Assembly (NCBI GenBank): GCA_046260215.1
Contig: JBHEPQ010000184.1
Span: 1-12,331 of the forward strand
DNA from: Chromatocurvus sp046260215
Lineage (GTDB): Bacteria; Pseudomonadota; Gammaproteobacteria; Pseudomonadales; Halieaceae
Direction: 5' to 3'
Length of the DNA stretch: 12,331 bases
The position numbers were made by a program, and so were the translations under genes. Below are positions 1 to 7,334 of the stretch, piece by piece. The number at the start of each line of letters is the position of its first letter. The stretch's first letter is position 1. The notes under the pieces are model-generated. The model had not been told where the DNA came from. It made no database searches and saw only the letters and a list, made by a program, of their open reading frames with translations.

Positions 1-1
1 C

Positions 2-1147
2 TCGGTCAACGGTGTCGCCGCGCTGCATACCCGATTGCTGACCGATGGGCTGTTCCGCGACTTTTTCGAATTCTCGCCCGAGCGCTTCAACAACAAAACC
101 AACGGCGTGACGCCACGACGCTGGCTGGGTCACTGCAACCCCGGGTTGAAACAGCTGCTCAACGACACCCTGGGCGAGGGCTGGCTCTGCCATCTCGACG
201 AACTGGCGGGCCTCGGCAAAAGCGCGGATGACGCGGCCTTCCGCGAGCGCTTTGCCGGCGTAAAACACGCCAACAAGCTGCGCCTGGCCGAGCTGGTGCA
301 TGAGCGCTGCGGCATCGAGTTCCAGCCGGACATGCTGTTTGATGTCCAGGTCAAACGCATTCACGAGTACAAGCGCCAGCTGCTGAACGTCCTGCACATC
401 ATCTACCGCTACGAGCGGGTGCTGCGCGGCGATACCGAGGGTTTGCAGCCGCGCTGCATTCTGATCGGCGGCAAGGCGGCGCCCGGCTATGCCATGGCCA
501 AGCTCATCATCAAATTGATCAACAACGTCGCCGCCGTGATCAACCGCGACCTGCGCCTGCAGCCCTGGCTGCGCGTGGCCTTCCTGCCCGACTACAAGGT
601 CTCCACAATGGAGGTTATCTGCCCGGGCGCCGATCTTTCCGAGCAGTTATCCACCGCTGGCAAGGAAGCCTCCGGCACCGGCAACATGAAATTCATGATG
701 AACGGCGCAGTGACAATCGGTACGCTGGATGGTGCAAATATCGAGATTCGCGACGCCGTCGGCGAGGAGAATTTTTTTCTCTTCGGCCTCGATGCAGAAC
801 AGGTACAGTCCCGGCGCGGGGAGATTGATCCGACGGCCCTGATCGAGGGTGACATCGACTTCAGCCGCGTTATGCAGCTATTGGAAAGCGGGCATTTCAA
901 CATGCTCGAACCGGGACTGTTCGCTACGATTATCGGGAGCATCCGCGATCGCCACGACCTGTGGATGACGGCGGCCGACTTTCGCACCTACATCGATGCA
1001 CAGCTGGCCGTGGACCGCGCCTACGCCGACCGCGAGGGCTGGGTGCGCAAAAGCATCGCGAACACCGCAGCGAGCGGTGGCTTTTCCAGCGACCGCACCA
1101 TCCGTGAATACGCGAACGATATATGGTTCCGCAAGGGCCACTGGTGA
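2..1147 (+). CDS. glgP: Glycogen/maltodextrin phosphorylase, C-terminal part (5' end outside window)
   Basis: This is the last 381 codons of an alpha-glucan phosphorylase. The enzyme releases glucose-1-phosphate from the non-reducing ends of glycogen, using phosphate and pyridoxal phosphate (PLP). The open frame runs through the left edge (…SVNGVAALHT…), so the TTG at 35 is not a true start. Family hallmarks are visible: NNKTNGVTPRRW near the beginning, FDVQVKRIHEYKRQ, and the PLP-lysine region EASGTGNMKFMMNGA followed by GTLDGANIEI. Bacterial enzymes are usually about 800-830 residues, so slightly less than half is present. It is the first visible gene of the glycogen operon, and glgC starts 26 bases after its stop. 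The family assignment is very secure. Glycogen versus maltodextrin preference cannot be read from the sequence, but the glgC/glgA neighbours favour glycogen. Confidence 0.97.
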   Translation, partial: SVNGVAALHTRLLTDGLFRDFFEFSPERFNNKTNGVTPRRWLGHCNPGLKQLLNDTLGEGWLCHLDELAGLGKSADDAAFRERFAGVKHANKLRLAELVHERCGIEFQPDMLFDVQVKRIHEYKRQLLNVLHIIYRYERVLRGDTEGLQPRCILIGGKAAPGYAMAKLIIKLINNVAAVINRDLRLQPWLRVAFLPDYKVSTMEVICPGADLSEQLSTAGKEASGTGNMKFMMNGAVTIGTLDGANIEIRDAVGEENFFLFGLDAEQVQSRRGEIDPTALIEGDIDFSRVMQLLESGHFNMLEPGLFATIIGSIRDRHDLWMTAADFRTYIDAQLAVDRAYADREGWVRKSIANTAASGGFSSDRTIREYANDIWFRKGHW

Positions 1148-1157
1148 CAGTCAACAG

Positions 1158-1165
1158 AGAAAGGG
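1158..1165 (+). promoter_or_regulatory. Ribosome binding site of glgC
   Basis: A purine-rich AGAAAGGG stretch lies in the 26-base gap after glgP, 8 bases before the ATG at 1174. This supports 1174 as the start of glgC. Confidence 0.6.
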
Positions 1166-1173
1166 CGTGACGC

Positions 1174-2442
1174 ATGGATGACAAAAACCCCCGCTACGTC
1201 AGCCGGCTGACCCGTGACACCCTGGCACTGGTACTCGCCGGGGGTCGGGGCTCCCGCCTGTATGAGCTGACCAACTGGCGCGCCAAGCCGGCGCTGTATT
1301 TTGGTGGCAAATACCGCATTATCGATTTTCCGCTGTCCAACTGCGTCAACTCGGGCATTCGCCAGATCGGGGTGCTCACGCAGTACAAGGCCTACTCGCT
1401 GATCCGGCACCTGATGCGCGGCTGGAGCCATTTCCGCAAGGAGCTCGGGGAATTTGTGGAAGTTCTGCCAGCCTCCCAGCGATTCTCCGAGGACTGGTAT
1501 CAGGGCACCGCCGACGCCGTGTACCAGAATCTTGATATCATTCGTTCGCAGCAGTCCGAATACGTTCTTATTCTATCCGGCGACCACATTTACAAGATGG
1601 ACTACGGTCCCATGCTGGCAGGGCACGTCGAGTCCGGCGCCGACATGACGGTGTGCTGCCTCGAAGTCCCCGTCGCAGAAGCGGCGAACACCTTCGGGGT
1701 CATGCAGATTGACGCCAGCGGACGCGTTGTCGGTTTTGCAGAAAAGCCCGCCCAGCCGGCCGAGATCCCGGGAAAGCCGGGCATGTGCCTGGCCTCCATG
1801 GGCAACTACATCTTCAACACCCAATGTCTGCACAGACAGCTGATTAAGGACGCCGCGGTCGCCGATTCGACGCGTGACTTTGGCCACGATGTCATTCCCG
1901 CCATGTTAGAATGCTGCCATGTGCACGCGCACTCATTTCGTGACTCGCGGACAGGTGACAAGGCCTACTGGCGCGATGTCGGTACGCTTGACTCTTACTG
2001 GCAGGCCAACATGGAGCTGGTATCGACCACGCCACAGCTTAACCTGTACGAACGCGAGTGGCCTCTCTGGACGTACCAGGAGCAGCTGCCGCCCGCCAAG
2101 TTTGTCCTGGATCATGACGATCGACGGGGCGAGGCGCTCGATTCCATGGTTGCCGGCGGCGTTATCGTATCCGGCTGTCACGTGAGCGGATCCGTGATCT
2201 TCTCCAACGCGCGGCTCCACTCGTTCTCGAACGTGCACGCCTCCGTGATCCTGCCCGATGCGGAAGTGGGACGGAACGTACAGATGCGCAACGCCATCGT
2301 GGACCGCGGCTGTATCATCCCGGCGGGCATGCGCATCGGTTTTGATCATGATGAGGACAGGGAAAATGGATTTCGCGTCAGCACCGGCGGCGTCGTACTG
2401 ATTACGCGCGGCATGCTGGGGATGGCAGAGGGATCCGCATGA
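1174..2442 (+). CDS. glgC: Glucose-1-phosphate adenylyltransferase (ADP-glucose pyrophosphorylase)
   Basis: GlgC makes ADP-glucose and pyrophosphate from ATP and glucose-1-phosphate, the committed and usually allosterically controlled step of bacterial glycogen synthesis. The product is 422 residues, normal for the family. The nucleotide-binding loop GGRGSRL is at residues 23-29. RAKPALYFGGKYRIIDF follows at about 36-52, where K38 corresponds to the activator-site lysine K39 of the E. coli enzyme. Further on are WYQGTADAVYQN, the metal-binding LSGDHIYKMDY, and FAEKPAQP with the sugar-phosphate-binding lysine. The C-terminal third has the left-handed beta-helix type repeats (GCHVSGSVIFSNARLHSFS…). 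The start has a good ribosome binding site, and the stop overlaps the pgm start as ATGA, suggesting translational coupling. Confidence 0.98.
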   Translation: MDDKNPRYVSRLTRDTLALVLAGGRGSRLYELTNWRAKPALYFGGKYRIIDFPLSNCVNSGIRQIGVLTQYKAYSLIRHLMRGWSHFRKELGEFVEVLPASQRFSEDWYQGTADAVYQNLDIIRSQQSEYVLILSGDHIYKMDYGPMLAGHVESGADMTVCCLEVPVAEAANTFGVMQIDASGRVVGFAEKPAQPAEIPGKPGMCLASMGNYIFNTQCLHRQLIKDAAVADSTRDFGHDVIPAMLECCHVHAHSFRDSRTGDKAYWRDVGTLDSYWQANMELVSTTPQLNLYEREWPLWTYQEQLPPAKFVLDHDDRRGEALDSMVAGGVIVSGCHVSGSVIFSNARLHSFSNVHASVILPDAEVGRNVQMRNAIVDRGCIIPAGMRIGFDHDEDRENGFRVSTGGVVLITRGMLGMAEGSA

Positions 2443-4097
2443 ACACTATGGATAGATCGCAAATGTCAGTAATACGCATCGAAACCCAGCCTTTCGCAGA
2501 CCAGAAACCGGGCACCTCGGGGCTGCGCAAAAAGGTTGCCGAATTCCAGCAGCCCGGCTACCTGGAGAACTTCGTCCAGTCGATTTTCAACGCCCTGGAT
2601 CCGGGGCAACGCCAGTCGCTGGTGATTGGCGGGGACGGTCGCTACTACAACCGTGAGGCGCTGCAGCGCATCCTTCGCATGGCGGCGGCCAACGGTTTCA
2701 GCCATGCCATCGTCGGGCGAGGTGGCCTGCTGTCCACGCCCGCCGCTTCATGCCTGATCCGCAGACACGGCAGCAGCGGCGGCATCATACTCTCGGCCAG
2801 CCACAACCCCGGCGGGCCCGACGCGGATTTCGGTATCAAGTTCAACGGCGGCAACGGCGGCCCGGCGAGCGAAACCGTCACCGCGCGCATCCACGAGCAC
2901 ACGCAACACATTGATCACCACCTGACGCTGGATGCGCGCTGCGTCGACATCGACCACGACGGCAGCCTGATGCTCGGGAATATGGTGGTCGACGTCGTCG
3001 ACCCGGTCAGCGACTATGCCGATCTCCTGGCCTCGATTTTCGACTTCCCCGCCATCGGCAAACTGCTCGGCAACGGACGCTTCCACGTCTGCTTTGACGC
3101 GATGCACGCGGTCACGGGGCCCTATGCCAGGGAGATTCTTGAACAGCGCCTCGGCGCACCCGCGGGCACGGTGATCAACGGCGATCCCCGCGAGGATTTC
3201 GGGGGTGGCCACCCGGATCCGAATCTCGCCCATGCCCGCGAACTTGTCGCGCGCATGAATGGCGACGACCCGCCGGATTTTGGCGCCGCCTCCGACGGCG
3301 ACGGTGATCGCAACATGGTTCTCGGCAAGGGCTTTTATATCAACCCCTGCGATTCCCTCGCCGTGTTGGCAGCCAACGCGTATCTGGTGCCTGGCTACAG
3401 CAGTCGCCTTGTGGGCGTGGCGCGCTCCATGCCGACCAGCCGCGCCGTCGACCGGGTGGCGGCAGCGAAGGGCTTCGACTGCCATGAAACGCCGACGGGC
3501 TGGAAATTCTTCGGTAATCTGATGGACGCCAACATGATCACCCTGTGTGGTGAGGAGAGCTTCGGTACGGGCTCCAGCCACGTACGCGAGAAAGACGGAC
3601 TCTGGGCGGTTCTCTTCTGGCTGAACATCATGGCTGCGCGTAAACAGCCTGCCCACGCCATCGTACGCGAGCACTGGCGGCAGTATGGCCGCGATTTCTT
3701 TACCCGGCACGATTACGAGAATCTGGACGCCACGCTCGCCGGCGAGCTCATGCAGGGCCTGCGGGACAGCCTGGCATCGCTGGTGGGGCAGGCATTCGCC
3801 GGACATACCGTGAGCGCCGCCGACGATTTCCGCTACACGGACCCGGTGGACGGCAGCATCAGTGAGGGCCAGGGCATTCGCGTGTTTTTCGATGACGACG
3901 CGCGCATCGTTTACCGGCTATCCGGCACCGGAACCGACGGCGCCACCCTGCGCGTTTACTGCGACCGCTTCCAGCTCGACCCCTCGCTGCTGGAAGTCGA
4001 TACACAGCGCGGATTGGCCAGCCTGCTCAGGGCCGCAGACGAGATTGCCGGCATCGGCGCCCGCACCGGTCGCACCGGGCCGGACGTCATCACCTGA
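2439..4097 (+). CDS. pgm: Phosphoglucomutase, alpha-D-glucose specific
   Basis: Pgm interconverts glucose-6-phosphate and glucose-1-phosphate, linking central metabolism with GlgC upstream and GlgP downstream in the pathway. The 552-residue product has the full set of phosphohexomutase motifs. These are PGTSGLRKKV near residues 24-33, the phosphoserine loop SASHNPGG at 119-126 (catalytic Ser 121), the metal-binding loop DGDGDR at 286-291, and the sugar-binding GEESFG around 371-376. A phosphate-contacting RLSGTGTDGATLR lies near the C-terminus. The ATG at 2439 overlaps the glgC stop and is preceded by GAGGG at a good distance. In-frame ATGs at 2448 and 2463 are weaker alternatives, although family similarity (…VIRIETQPF…) only begins after the last one. 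A pgm gene inside the glg operon fits a dedicated supply of glucose-1-phosphate. Confidence 0.97.
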   Translation: MNTMDRSQMSVIRIETQPFADQKPGTSGLRKKVAEFQQPGYLENFVQSIFNALDPGQRQSLVIGGDGRYYNREALQRILRMAAANGFSHAIVGRGGLLSTPAASCLIRRHGSSGGIILSASHNPGGPDADFGIKFNGGNGGPASETVTARIHEHTQHIDHHLTLDARCVDIDHDGSLMLGNMVVDVVDPVSDYADLLASIFDFPAIGKLLGNGRFHVCFDAMHAVTGPYAREILEQRLGAPAGTVINGDPREDFGGGHPDPNLAHARELVARMNGDDPPDFGAASDGDGDRNMVLGKGFYINPCDSLAVLAANAYLVPGYSSRLVGVARSMPTSRAVDRVAAAKGFDCHETPTGWKFFGNLMDANMITLCGEESFGTGSSHVREKDGLWAVLFWLNIMAARKQPAHAIVREHWRQYGRDFFTRHDYENLDATLAGELMQGLRDSLASLVGQAFAGHTVSAADDFRYTDPVDGSISEGQGIRVFFDDDARIVYRLSGTGTDGATLRVYCDRFQLDPSLLEVDTQRGLASLLRAADEIAGIGARTGRTGPDVIT

Positions 4098-4100
4098 GGG
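4096..4100 (+). promoter_or_regulatory. Ribosome binding site of glgA
   Basis: GAGGG overlaps the TGA stop of pgm. It lies 8 bases before the GTG at 4109 but directly touches the GTG at 4100. The spacing therefore favours 4109 as the glgA start. Confidence 0.5.
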
Positions 4101-4108
4101 TGCCTGCG

Positions 4109-5722
4109 GTGTCGCAACCAAGGCCTGACAAGGCGCTCGATATTCTGATGCTGGCATCCGAGAACGGCGCTTTGCCCGGCGGCAAAGTCGGCGGCATAGG
4201 CGATGTAATCCGCGATGCTCCCCGGGCGCTCGCCGCGCTCGGGCATACGGTCAGCATCATCACCCCCGGCTACGGGCACTTCAGTGTCCTGCCCGGCGCG
4301 ACGCAGATCGGCACGCTGTACACACAATTCCGGGGCAACCGCGAGAGCGTTACGCTGCACCGCGTGCCCGCGCACAGCGAAACCGCCGGCGTTGACTGCC
4401 TGGCGCTGGAACATCCGCTGTTCAGCAGCAATGGCCCAGGACGCATCTACGTCGACGATGGGCCGGACAGGCCCTTCGCCACCGATGCCAGCCGTTTTGC
4501 CCTGTTCTGCGCAGCGGCCGCCTCAGCTATCCGGGATCGGGCCATACCGCGGCCCGATGTGGTCCACCTGCACGACTGGCACAGTGCACTGTTCGCGCTG
4601 CTGCTCAGCGTCGAGCCGGACTACGCAGCACTACGCGATATCCCTCTCGTGTACACCATTCACAACCTGGCACTGCAGGGCATCCGCCCCCTGCGAGGTG
4701 ATAATTCCGCGCTGCTGTCCTGGTTTCCGGATCTCGAACGCATACCCCCTGGGGCGATCGACCCGCGCTATAGTGACTGCTTCAATCCCGTACGGGCCGC
4801 TATCAATCTCAGCGCATGCGTACATGCCGTATCCCCCCGGTATGCCGATGAGATATGCAGCGAGGACAGCGACTTTGGCTGCGGCCTGCAGCCCGACCTC
4901 GGCCTGGCGCGGGATGAGGGTCGACTGAAAGGCATCCTGAATGGCTGCGACTACACCTCCTTGCCCACACCCGTCCCGGCCTATGCCGAGATGCTGGCGC
5001 AGGCGCGCAATGATGTCCTGCGCTGGATGACCGGGGAGCGCTACGTGCAAAGCGCCCATCTACTGGCGCTGCACCGCCTGGAGCATCTGCTCGACCGGAC
5101 GGGCGATGCCCCGCACCCTCAGGTGCTGTTGACCTCGGTGGGCCGCCTGACCGACCAGAAACTCGGCTTGTTGTGCACCGCTATGCCCGATGGCCGTCTT
5201 TGCCTCGAACACCTCCTGGATGATCTCGGCGATCACGGACTCTGCATGATGCTGGGCAATGGCAACCCGGGCCTGGAAATGACCCTGGCACGGCTCGCCG
5301 GTGAACGGAGCAATCTGCTGTTTTTCTGCGGCTACTCTGATGCGCTGTCCGATGCGCTGTATGCGACGGGCGACCTGTTCCTGATGCCCAGCACCTTTGA
5401 GCCCTGTGGTATAAGCCAGATGCTCGCGATGCGCTCAGGGCAACCCTGCCTGGTTAACGCGGTGGGCGGCCTGGTGGATACGGTTACCGACGGTAAAACA
5501 GGGTTTATATTCGCCGGAGACGCCGAAACGCCTGCAGCACAGGCTTTGCTCAAGCGATTCAAACAGGCGTTTGCATGCCTGATCACCCAGCCGCAGGACT
5601 ATCGCCGGATCCGTGAGGCGGCGGCCGCGGAACGCTTCGAATGGGGTCGAGCGGCTACAGTCTATACACAGGCGCTGTACCTACCGCTGACGCAGAACGC
5701 CGCTGACACAGAGCGCCATTGA
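4109..5722 (+). CDS. glgA: Glycogen synthase, GT5 family (divergent)
   Basis: GlgA transfers glucose from ADP-glucose to the non-reducing end of an alpha-1,4-glucan. The protein is about 537 residues from the GTG at 4109; a GTG at 4100 would add three residues but has no spaced ribosome binding site. Key GT5 features are present. The substrate loop KVGGIGDV is at about 26-33 (KTGGLADV in classic GlgA), HDWH at 155-158, VSPRYADEI and GILNGCDY in the middle, and VGRLTDQK ends at the catalytic-site Lys 351. The nucleotide-sugar motif TFEPCGISQ has Glu 431, followed by AVGGLVDTV. It is longer than E. coli GlgA (477 residues) and differs from it at many usually fixed positions. Even so, the main catalytic residues are retained, so activity is expected. 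It is the last gene of the glycogen operon. Confidence 0.93.
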   Translation: MSQPRPDKALDILMLASENGALPGGKVGGIGDVIRDAPRALAALGHTVSIITPGYGHFSVLPGATQIGTLYTQFRGNRESVTLHRVPAHSETAGVDCLALEHPLFSSNGPGRIYVDDGPDRPFATDASRFALFCAAAASAIRDRAIPRPDVVHLHDWHSALFALLLSVEPDYAALRDIPLVYTIHNLALQGIRPLRGDNSALLSWFPDLERIPPGAIDPRYSDCFNPVRAAINLSACVHAVSPRYADEICSEDSDFGCGLQPDLGLARDEGRLKGILNGCDYTSLPTPVPAYAEMLAQARNDVLRWMTGERYVQSAHLLALHRLEHLLDRTGDAPHPQVLLTSVGRLTDQKLGLLCTAMPDGRLCLEHLLDDLGDHGLCMMLGNGNPGLEMTLARLAGERSNLLFFCGYSDALSDALYATGDLFLMPSTFEPCGISQMLAMRSGQPCLVNAVGGLVDTVTDGKTGFIFAGDAETPAAQALLKRFKQAFACLITQPQDYRRIREAAAAERFEWGRAATVYTQALYLPLTQNAADTERH

Positions 5723-5769
5723 ATAAGAGCTTGTGCCGGTCGCTCGTTACCCGCGGGACCCGGCCTCTC

Positions 5770-5785
5770 CAGCGGCTGACCGCTG
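5770..5785. terminator. Small hairpin between converging operons
   Basis: A perfect 6-bp stem (CAGCGG / CCGCTG) with a 4-base loop lies between the glgA stop (5722) and the stop of the minus-strand DUF4124 gene (5788). The site is right for a bidirectional terminator. However, neither strand has a clear U-tract after the stem, so intrinsic termination would be weak. Confidence 0.35.
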
Positions 5786-5787
5786 CA

Positions 5788-6315
5788 TCAGTCGCGAGAA
5801 GACACAACAGGCCGCATCAGCTGCTGGTTCCCCGGCTGAATGACCTTAAAGCCGGGCGGCACGCGATCGGGCGGCACGCGACCGGGGGGCACGGATTGTG
5901 GCCGCACCGGACCCCGGTAAAAATTGCGTGGCCATAGGTAAGGCCGAACGGGGTATTCGCTCTGTGGCGTAGGCGACCCGGCGCGCCTGCCGTCTGGCGG
6001 TGCTGTGTAACGTACTGTCGGTGCAGCAGAGGAAGAGGTCGCACGCGCCCTCTCGCGTGCGCGGCGAGCCCGCTCGAGGCTGTTGTTGGTGGCCCGCAAT
6101 TCCTTTAGACGCGCCTGTGCATCTACCTGCACTGTACTCACAGGGATGTTCAGCACCTCGGTGCCAGGGTCGGACGCCTCGCCCTGGTCACTGAAGACGA
6201 CGACGCCATCATCTCCCACCGAACGATAAACCGTGGTGTCCGCTACCCCAAGGGCCGGACAGAGGATCAGCGCGAGGAGTCCCGACACAAACGGCCCGGA
6301 GACCAGCGGCGGCAC
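5788..6315 (-). CDS. Exported DUF4124-type protein with proline-rich tail
   Basis: From the GTG at 6315 this is a 175-residue protein of unknown function. It has a hydrophobic secretion-signal-like start with a likely cut after GVA at residue 25. A short DUF4124-like beta domain follows (about 27-62, TVYRSVGDDGVVVFSD). Next come an Arg/Glu/Ala-rich helical stretch that may form a coiled coil (63-92) and a long Pro/Arg-rich tail with VPPGR/VPPDR/VPPG repeats (142-154). DUF4124 proteins are common in gammaproteobacteria and usually periplasmic. The start is uncertain. The open frame extends far into the upstream ompA-like gene, and other GTGs at 6288, 6366 and 6381 are possible. The GTG at 6381 follows an AGGAGG at short distance but would give an atypically long leader. 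It is probably co-transcribed with the lipoprotein gene. Confidence 0.7.
   Translation of the reverse strand: MPPLVSGPFVSGLLALILCPALGVADTTVYRSVGDDGVVVFSDQGEASDPGTEVLNIPVSTVQVDAQARLKELRATNNSLERARRARERARATSSSAAPTVRYTAPPDGRRAGSPTPQSEYPVRPYLWPRNFYRGPVRPQSVPPGRVPPDRVPPGFKVIQPGNQQLMRPVVSSRD
5853..5893. repeat. 15-bp tandem repeat inside the DUF4124 gene
   Basis: Two copies (5853-5867 and 5868-5882) differ only at the last base, and a degenerate partial third copy follows (5883-5893). The unit encodes the pentapeptide VPP(G/D)R on the minus strand. Because 15 is a multiple of three, copy-number change would keep the reading frame. Confidence 0.85.
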
Positions 6316-6343
6316 CGCGACGCCGCCGCTGGAGACGCCCGCC

Positions 6344-7120
6344 CTACTGAACCACCAGTTCCACACGACGGTTGAGGGCACGCCCCTCCTCGGTGGCGTT
6401 GCTCTCGATCGGCTCAGCCTCGCCCTTGCCGGAAGCGCTGAGGCTGCTGCGGCGCACGCCTTTGGATACCAGGTAGTCGACAGCGGCGGCGGCGCGGCGC
6501 TCGGATAGCTTCTGGTTGTAGGCCTCCTCACCACGGCTGTCGGTGTGGCCCACAACCTCAAGATCGACCTTCTCGCTGTGTGACTTGATCACGTCAACGG
6601 CGCGATCGAGGGCCGCTTTCGATGACCTGTCCAGCTCCGCGCTGTCAAAGGCAAAGCCCAGACGGTTGATCGTCAGGACAACTTCGTCTTTTACCGGGCA
6701 GCCGCTTGCATCGACCGTGACATCCATCGGCGTGCCTGCACACTGGTCCAGATGGTCGGCGACACCGTCGCGATCACTGTCAAGCGGGCAACCACGAACG
6801 TCGACGTCAACGCCCGCGGGAGTTCGCGGGCAACGGTCACGGTCGTCGTCGACGCCATCACCATCACTGTCTACCGGCAGATTGTCACGTGGCGCCGGTG
6901 CCTCCGCCCCCTCAGCACAGACGAATGCCGAGACGCCTGTACCAAGGGCTGCACCGGGAAGAATTCCGCTGCCGCCGGAGCTGGCGCCACCGATGGCGCC
7001 CCCGGCCGTTGCCAGGCCCACGACACAATTTTCCATCTGTCTTTCTGTCAGGCTACCGCACGCGCCGAGTACCAGGAGCAGCGGCGCCACCATCGTCATT
7101 CTCGTCATCGCCTGCATCAT
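6344..7120 (-). CDS. OmpA-family peptidoglycan-associated lipoprotein with thrombospondin type 3 repeats
   Basis: The 258-residue product begins with a lipoprotein signal (hydrophobic core APLLLVLGA, lipobox LGAC with Cys 21). A glycine/alanine-rich segment (about 35-66) resembles a glycine-zipper region. Two calcium-binding thrombospondin type 3 repeats (DSDGDGVDDDRD at 84-95 and DSDRDGVADHLD at 114-125) each end in a Cys-containing PxGVDVDVRGC-like turn. The C-terminal OmpA domain (about 147-258) carries GHTDSRG and LSERRA, with D194 and R209 spaced as the diaminopimelate-binding pair of the family. It is therefore expected to sit in the outer membrane and hold peptidoglycan non-covalently. 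Two adjacent ATGs are possible; the second (7117) has better spacing from AAAGGA at 7124-7129. The gene has its own promoter and a long leader. Confidence 0.93.
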   Translation of the reverse strand: MMQAMTRMTMVAPLLLVLGACGSLTERQMENCVVGLATAGGAIGGASSGGSGILPGAALGTGVSAFVCAEGAEAPAPRDNLPVDSDGDGVDDDRDRCPRTPAGVDVDVRGCPLDSDRDGVADHLDQCAGTPMDVTVDASGCPVKDEVVLTINRLGFAFDSAELDRSSKAALDRAVDVIKSHSEKVDLEVVGHTDSRGEEAYNQKLSERRAAAAVDYLVSKGVRRSSLSASGKGEAEPIESNATEEGRALNRRVELVVQ

Positions 7121-7123
7121 CCA

Positions 7124-7129
7124 TCCTTT
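7124..7129 (-). promoter_or_regulatory. Ribosome binding site of the OmpA-like lipoprotein gene
   Basis: AAAGGA on the minus strand ends 3 bases before the first ATG (7120) and 6 bases before the second (7117). This suggests that translation starts at the second methionine. Confidence 0.55.
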
Positions 7130-7132
7130 GTC

Positions 7133-7168
7133 TTTGTAGCTGCTGTATTTGTAGCTGCTGTATTTGTA
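7133..7168. repeat. 15-bp tandem repeat in the leader of the lipoprotein gene
   Basis: Two exact copies of a 15-bp unit (7133-7147 and 7148-7162) are followed by the first 6 bases of a third (7163-7168). It lies between the promoter and the ribosome binding site, starting only 4 bases upstream of AAAGGA. On the transcript it reads as an unstructured A/C-rich tract (TACAAATACAGCAGC units). Confidence 0.9.
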
Positions 7169-7183
7169 AGTGGTATCTATGTA

Positions 7184-7203
7184 ACGGCATTCTGTGCTGC
7201 CGT
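7184..7203 (-). promoter_or_regulatory. Hairpin in the leader RNA of the lipoprotein gene
   Basis: A perfect 6-bp stem (ACGGCA / TGCCGT) with an 8-base loop lies roughly midway between the predicted transcription start and the start codon, just upstream of the 15-bp tandem repeat. No U-tract follows, so it is not an obvious terminator. A role in message stability or translation control is possible but unproven. Confidence 0.4.
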
Positions 7204-7257
7204 GGGCAACTGACCAGTGCGTTGCTCTAGCTCTAAATTCCTACCTTGTCCTCTGAC

Positions 7258-7286
7258 ATTATACACACCGCAACGGTGACTGTTCA
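7258..7286 (-). promoter_or_regulatory. Sigma70-like promoter for the lipoprotein / DUF4124 genes
   Basis: On the minus strand a perfect TATAAT (-10, 7258-7263) is separated by exactly 17 bases from TGAACA (-35, 7281-7286), which matches 4 of 6 consensus positions. The predicted start near 7251 gives a leader of about 130 bases. The spacer holds a 13-bp palindrome, CACCG-CAA-CGGTG (7266-7278), which could be an operator. The promoter lies in the 214-base gap between this gene and the end of the tolC-like gene. Confidence 0.65.
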
Positions 7287-7334
7287 GCCGTTTCATCACT
7301 CGGAATCCACCGCGAGCGACGTGAATAATGCCGG

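Noticed and set aside
2748..3806. 352-codon open frame on the - strand opposite pgm
   Set aside because: Composition is typical of an antisense shadow in high-GC DNA, and the + strand encodes an unmistakable phosphoglucomutase.
6543..7139. 198-codon + strand frame opposite the OmpA-like gene
   Set aside because: Ser/Pro/Arg-rich nonsense typical of an antisense frame; the minus strand has a lipobox, thrombospondin repeats and an OmpA domain.
7266..7278. CACCG/CGGTG hairpin as terminator of the TolC-like gene
   Set aside because: The stem is short, there is no U-tract, and it lies inside the spacer of a well-formed promoter, so an operator role is more likely.
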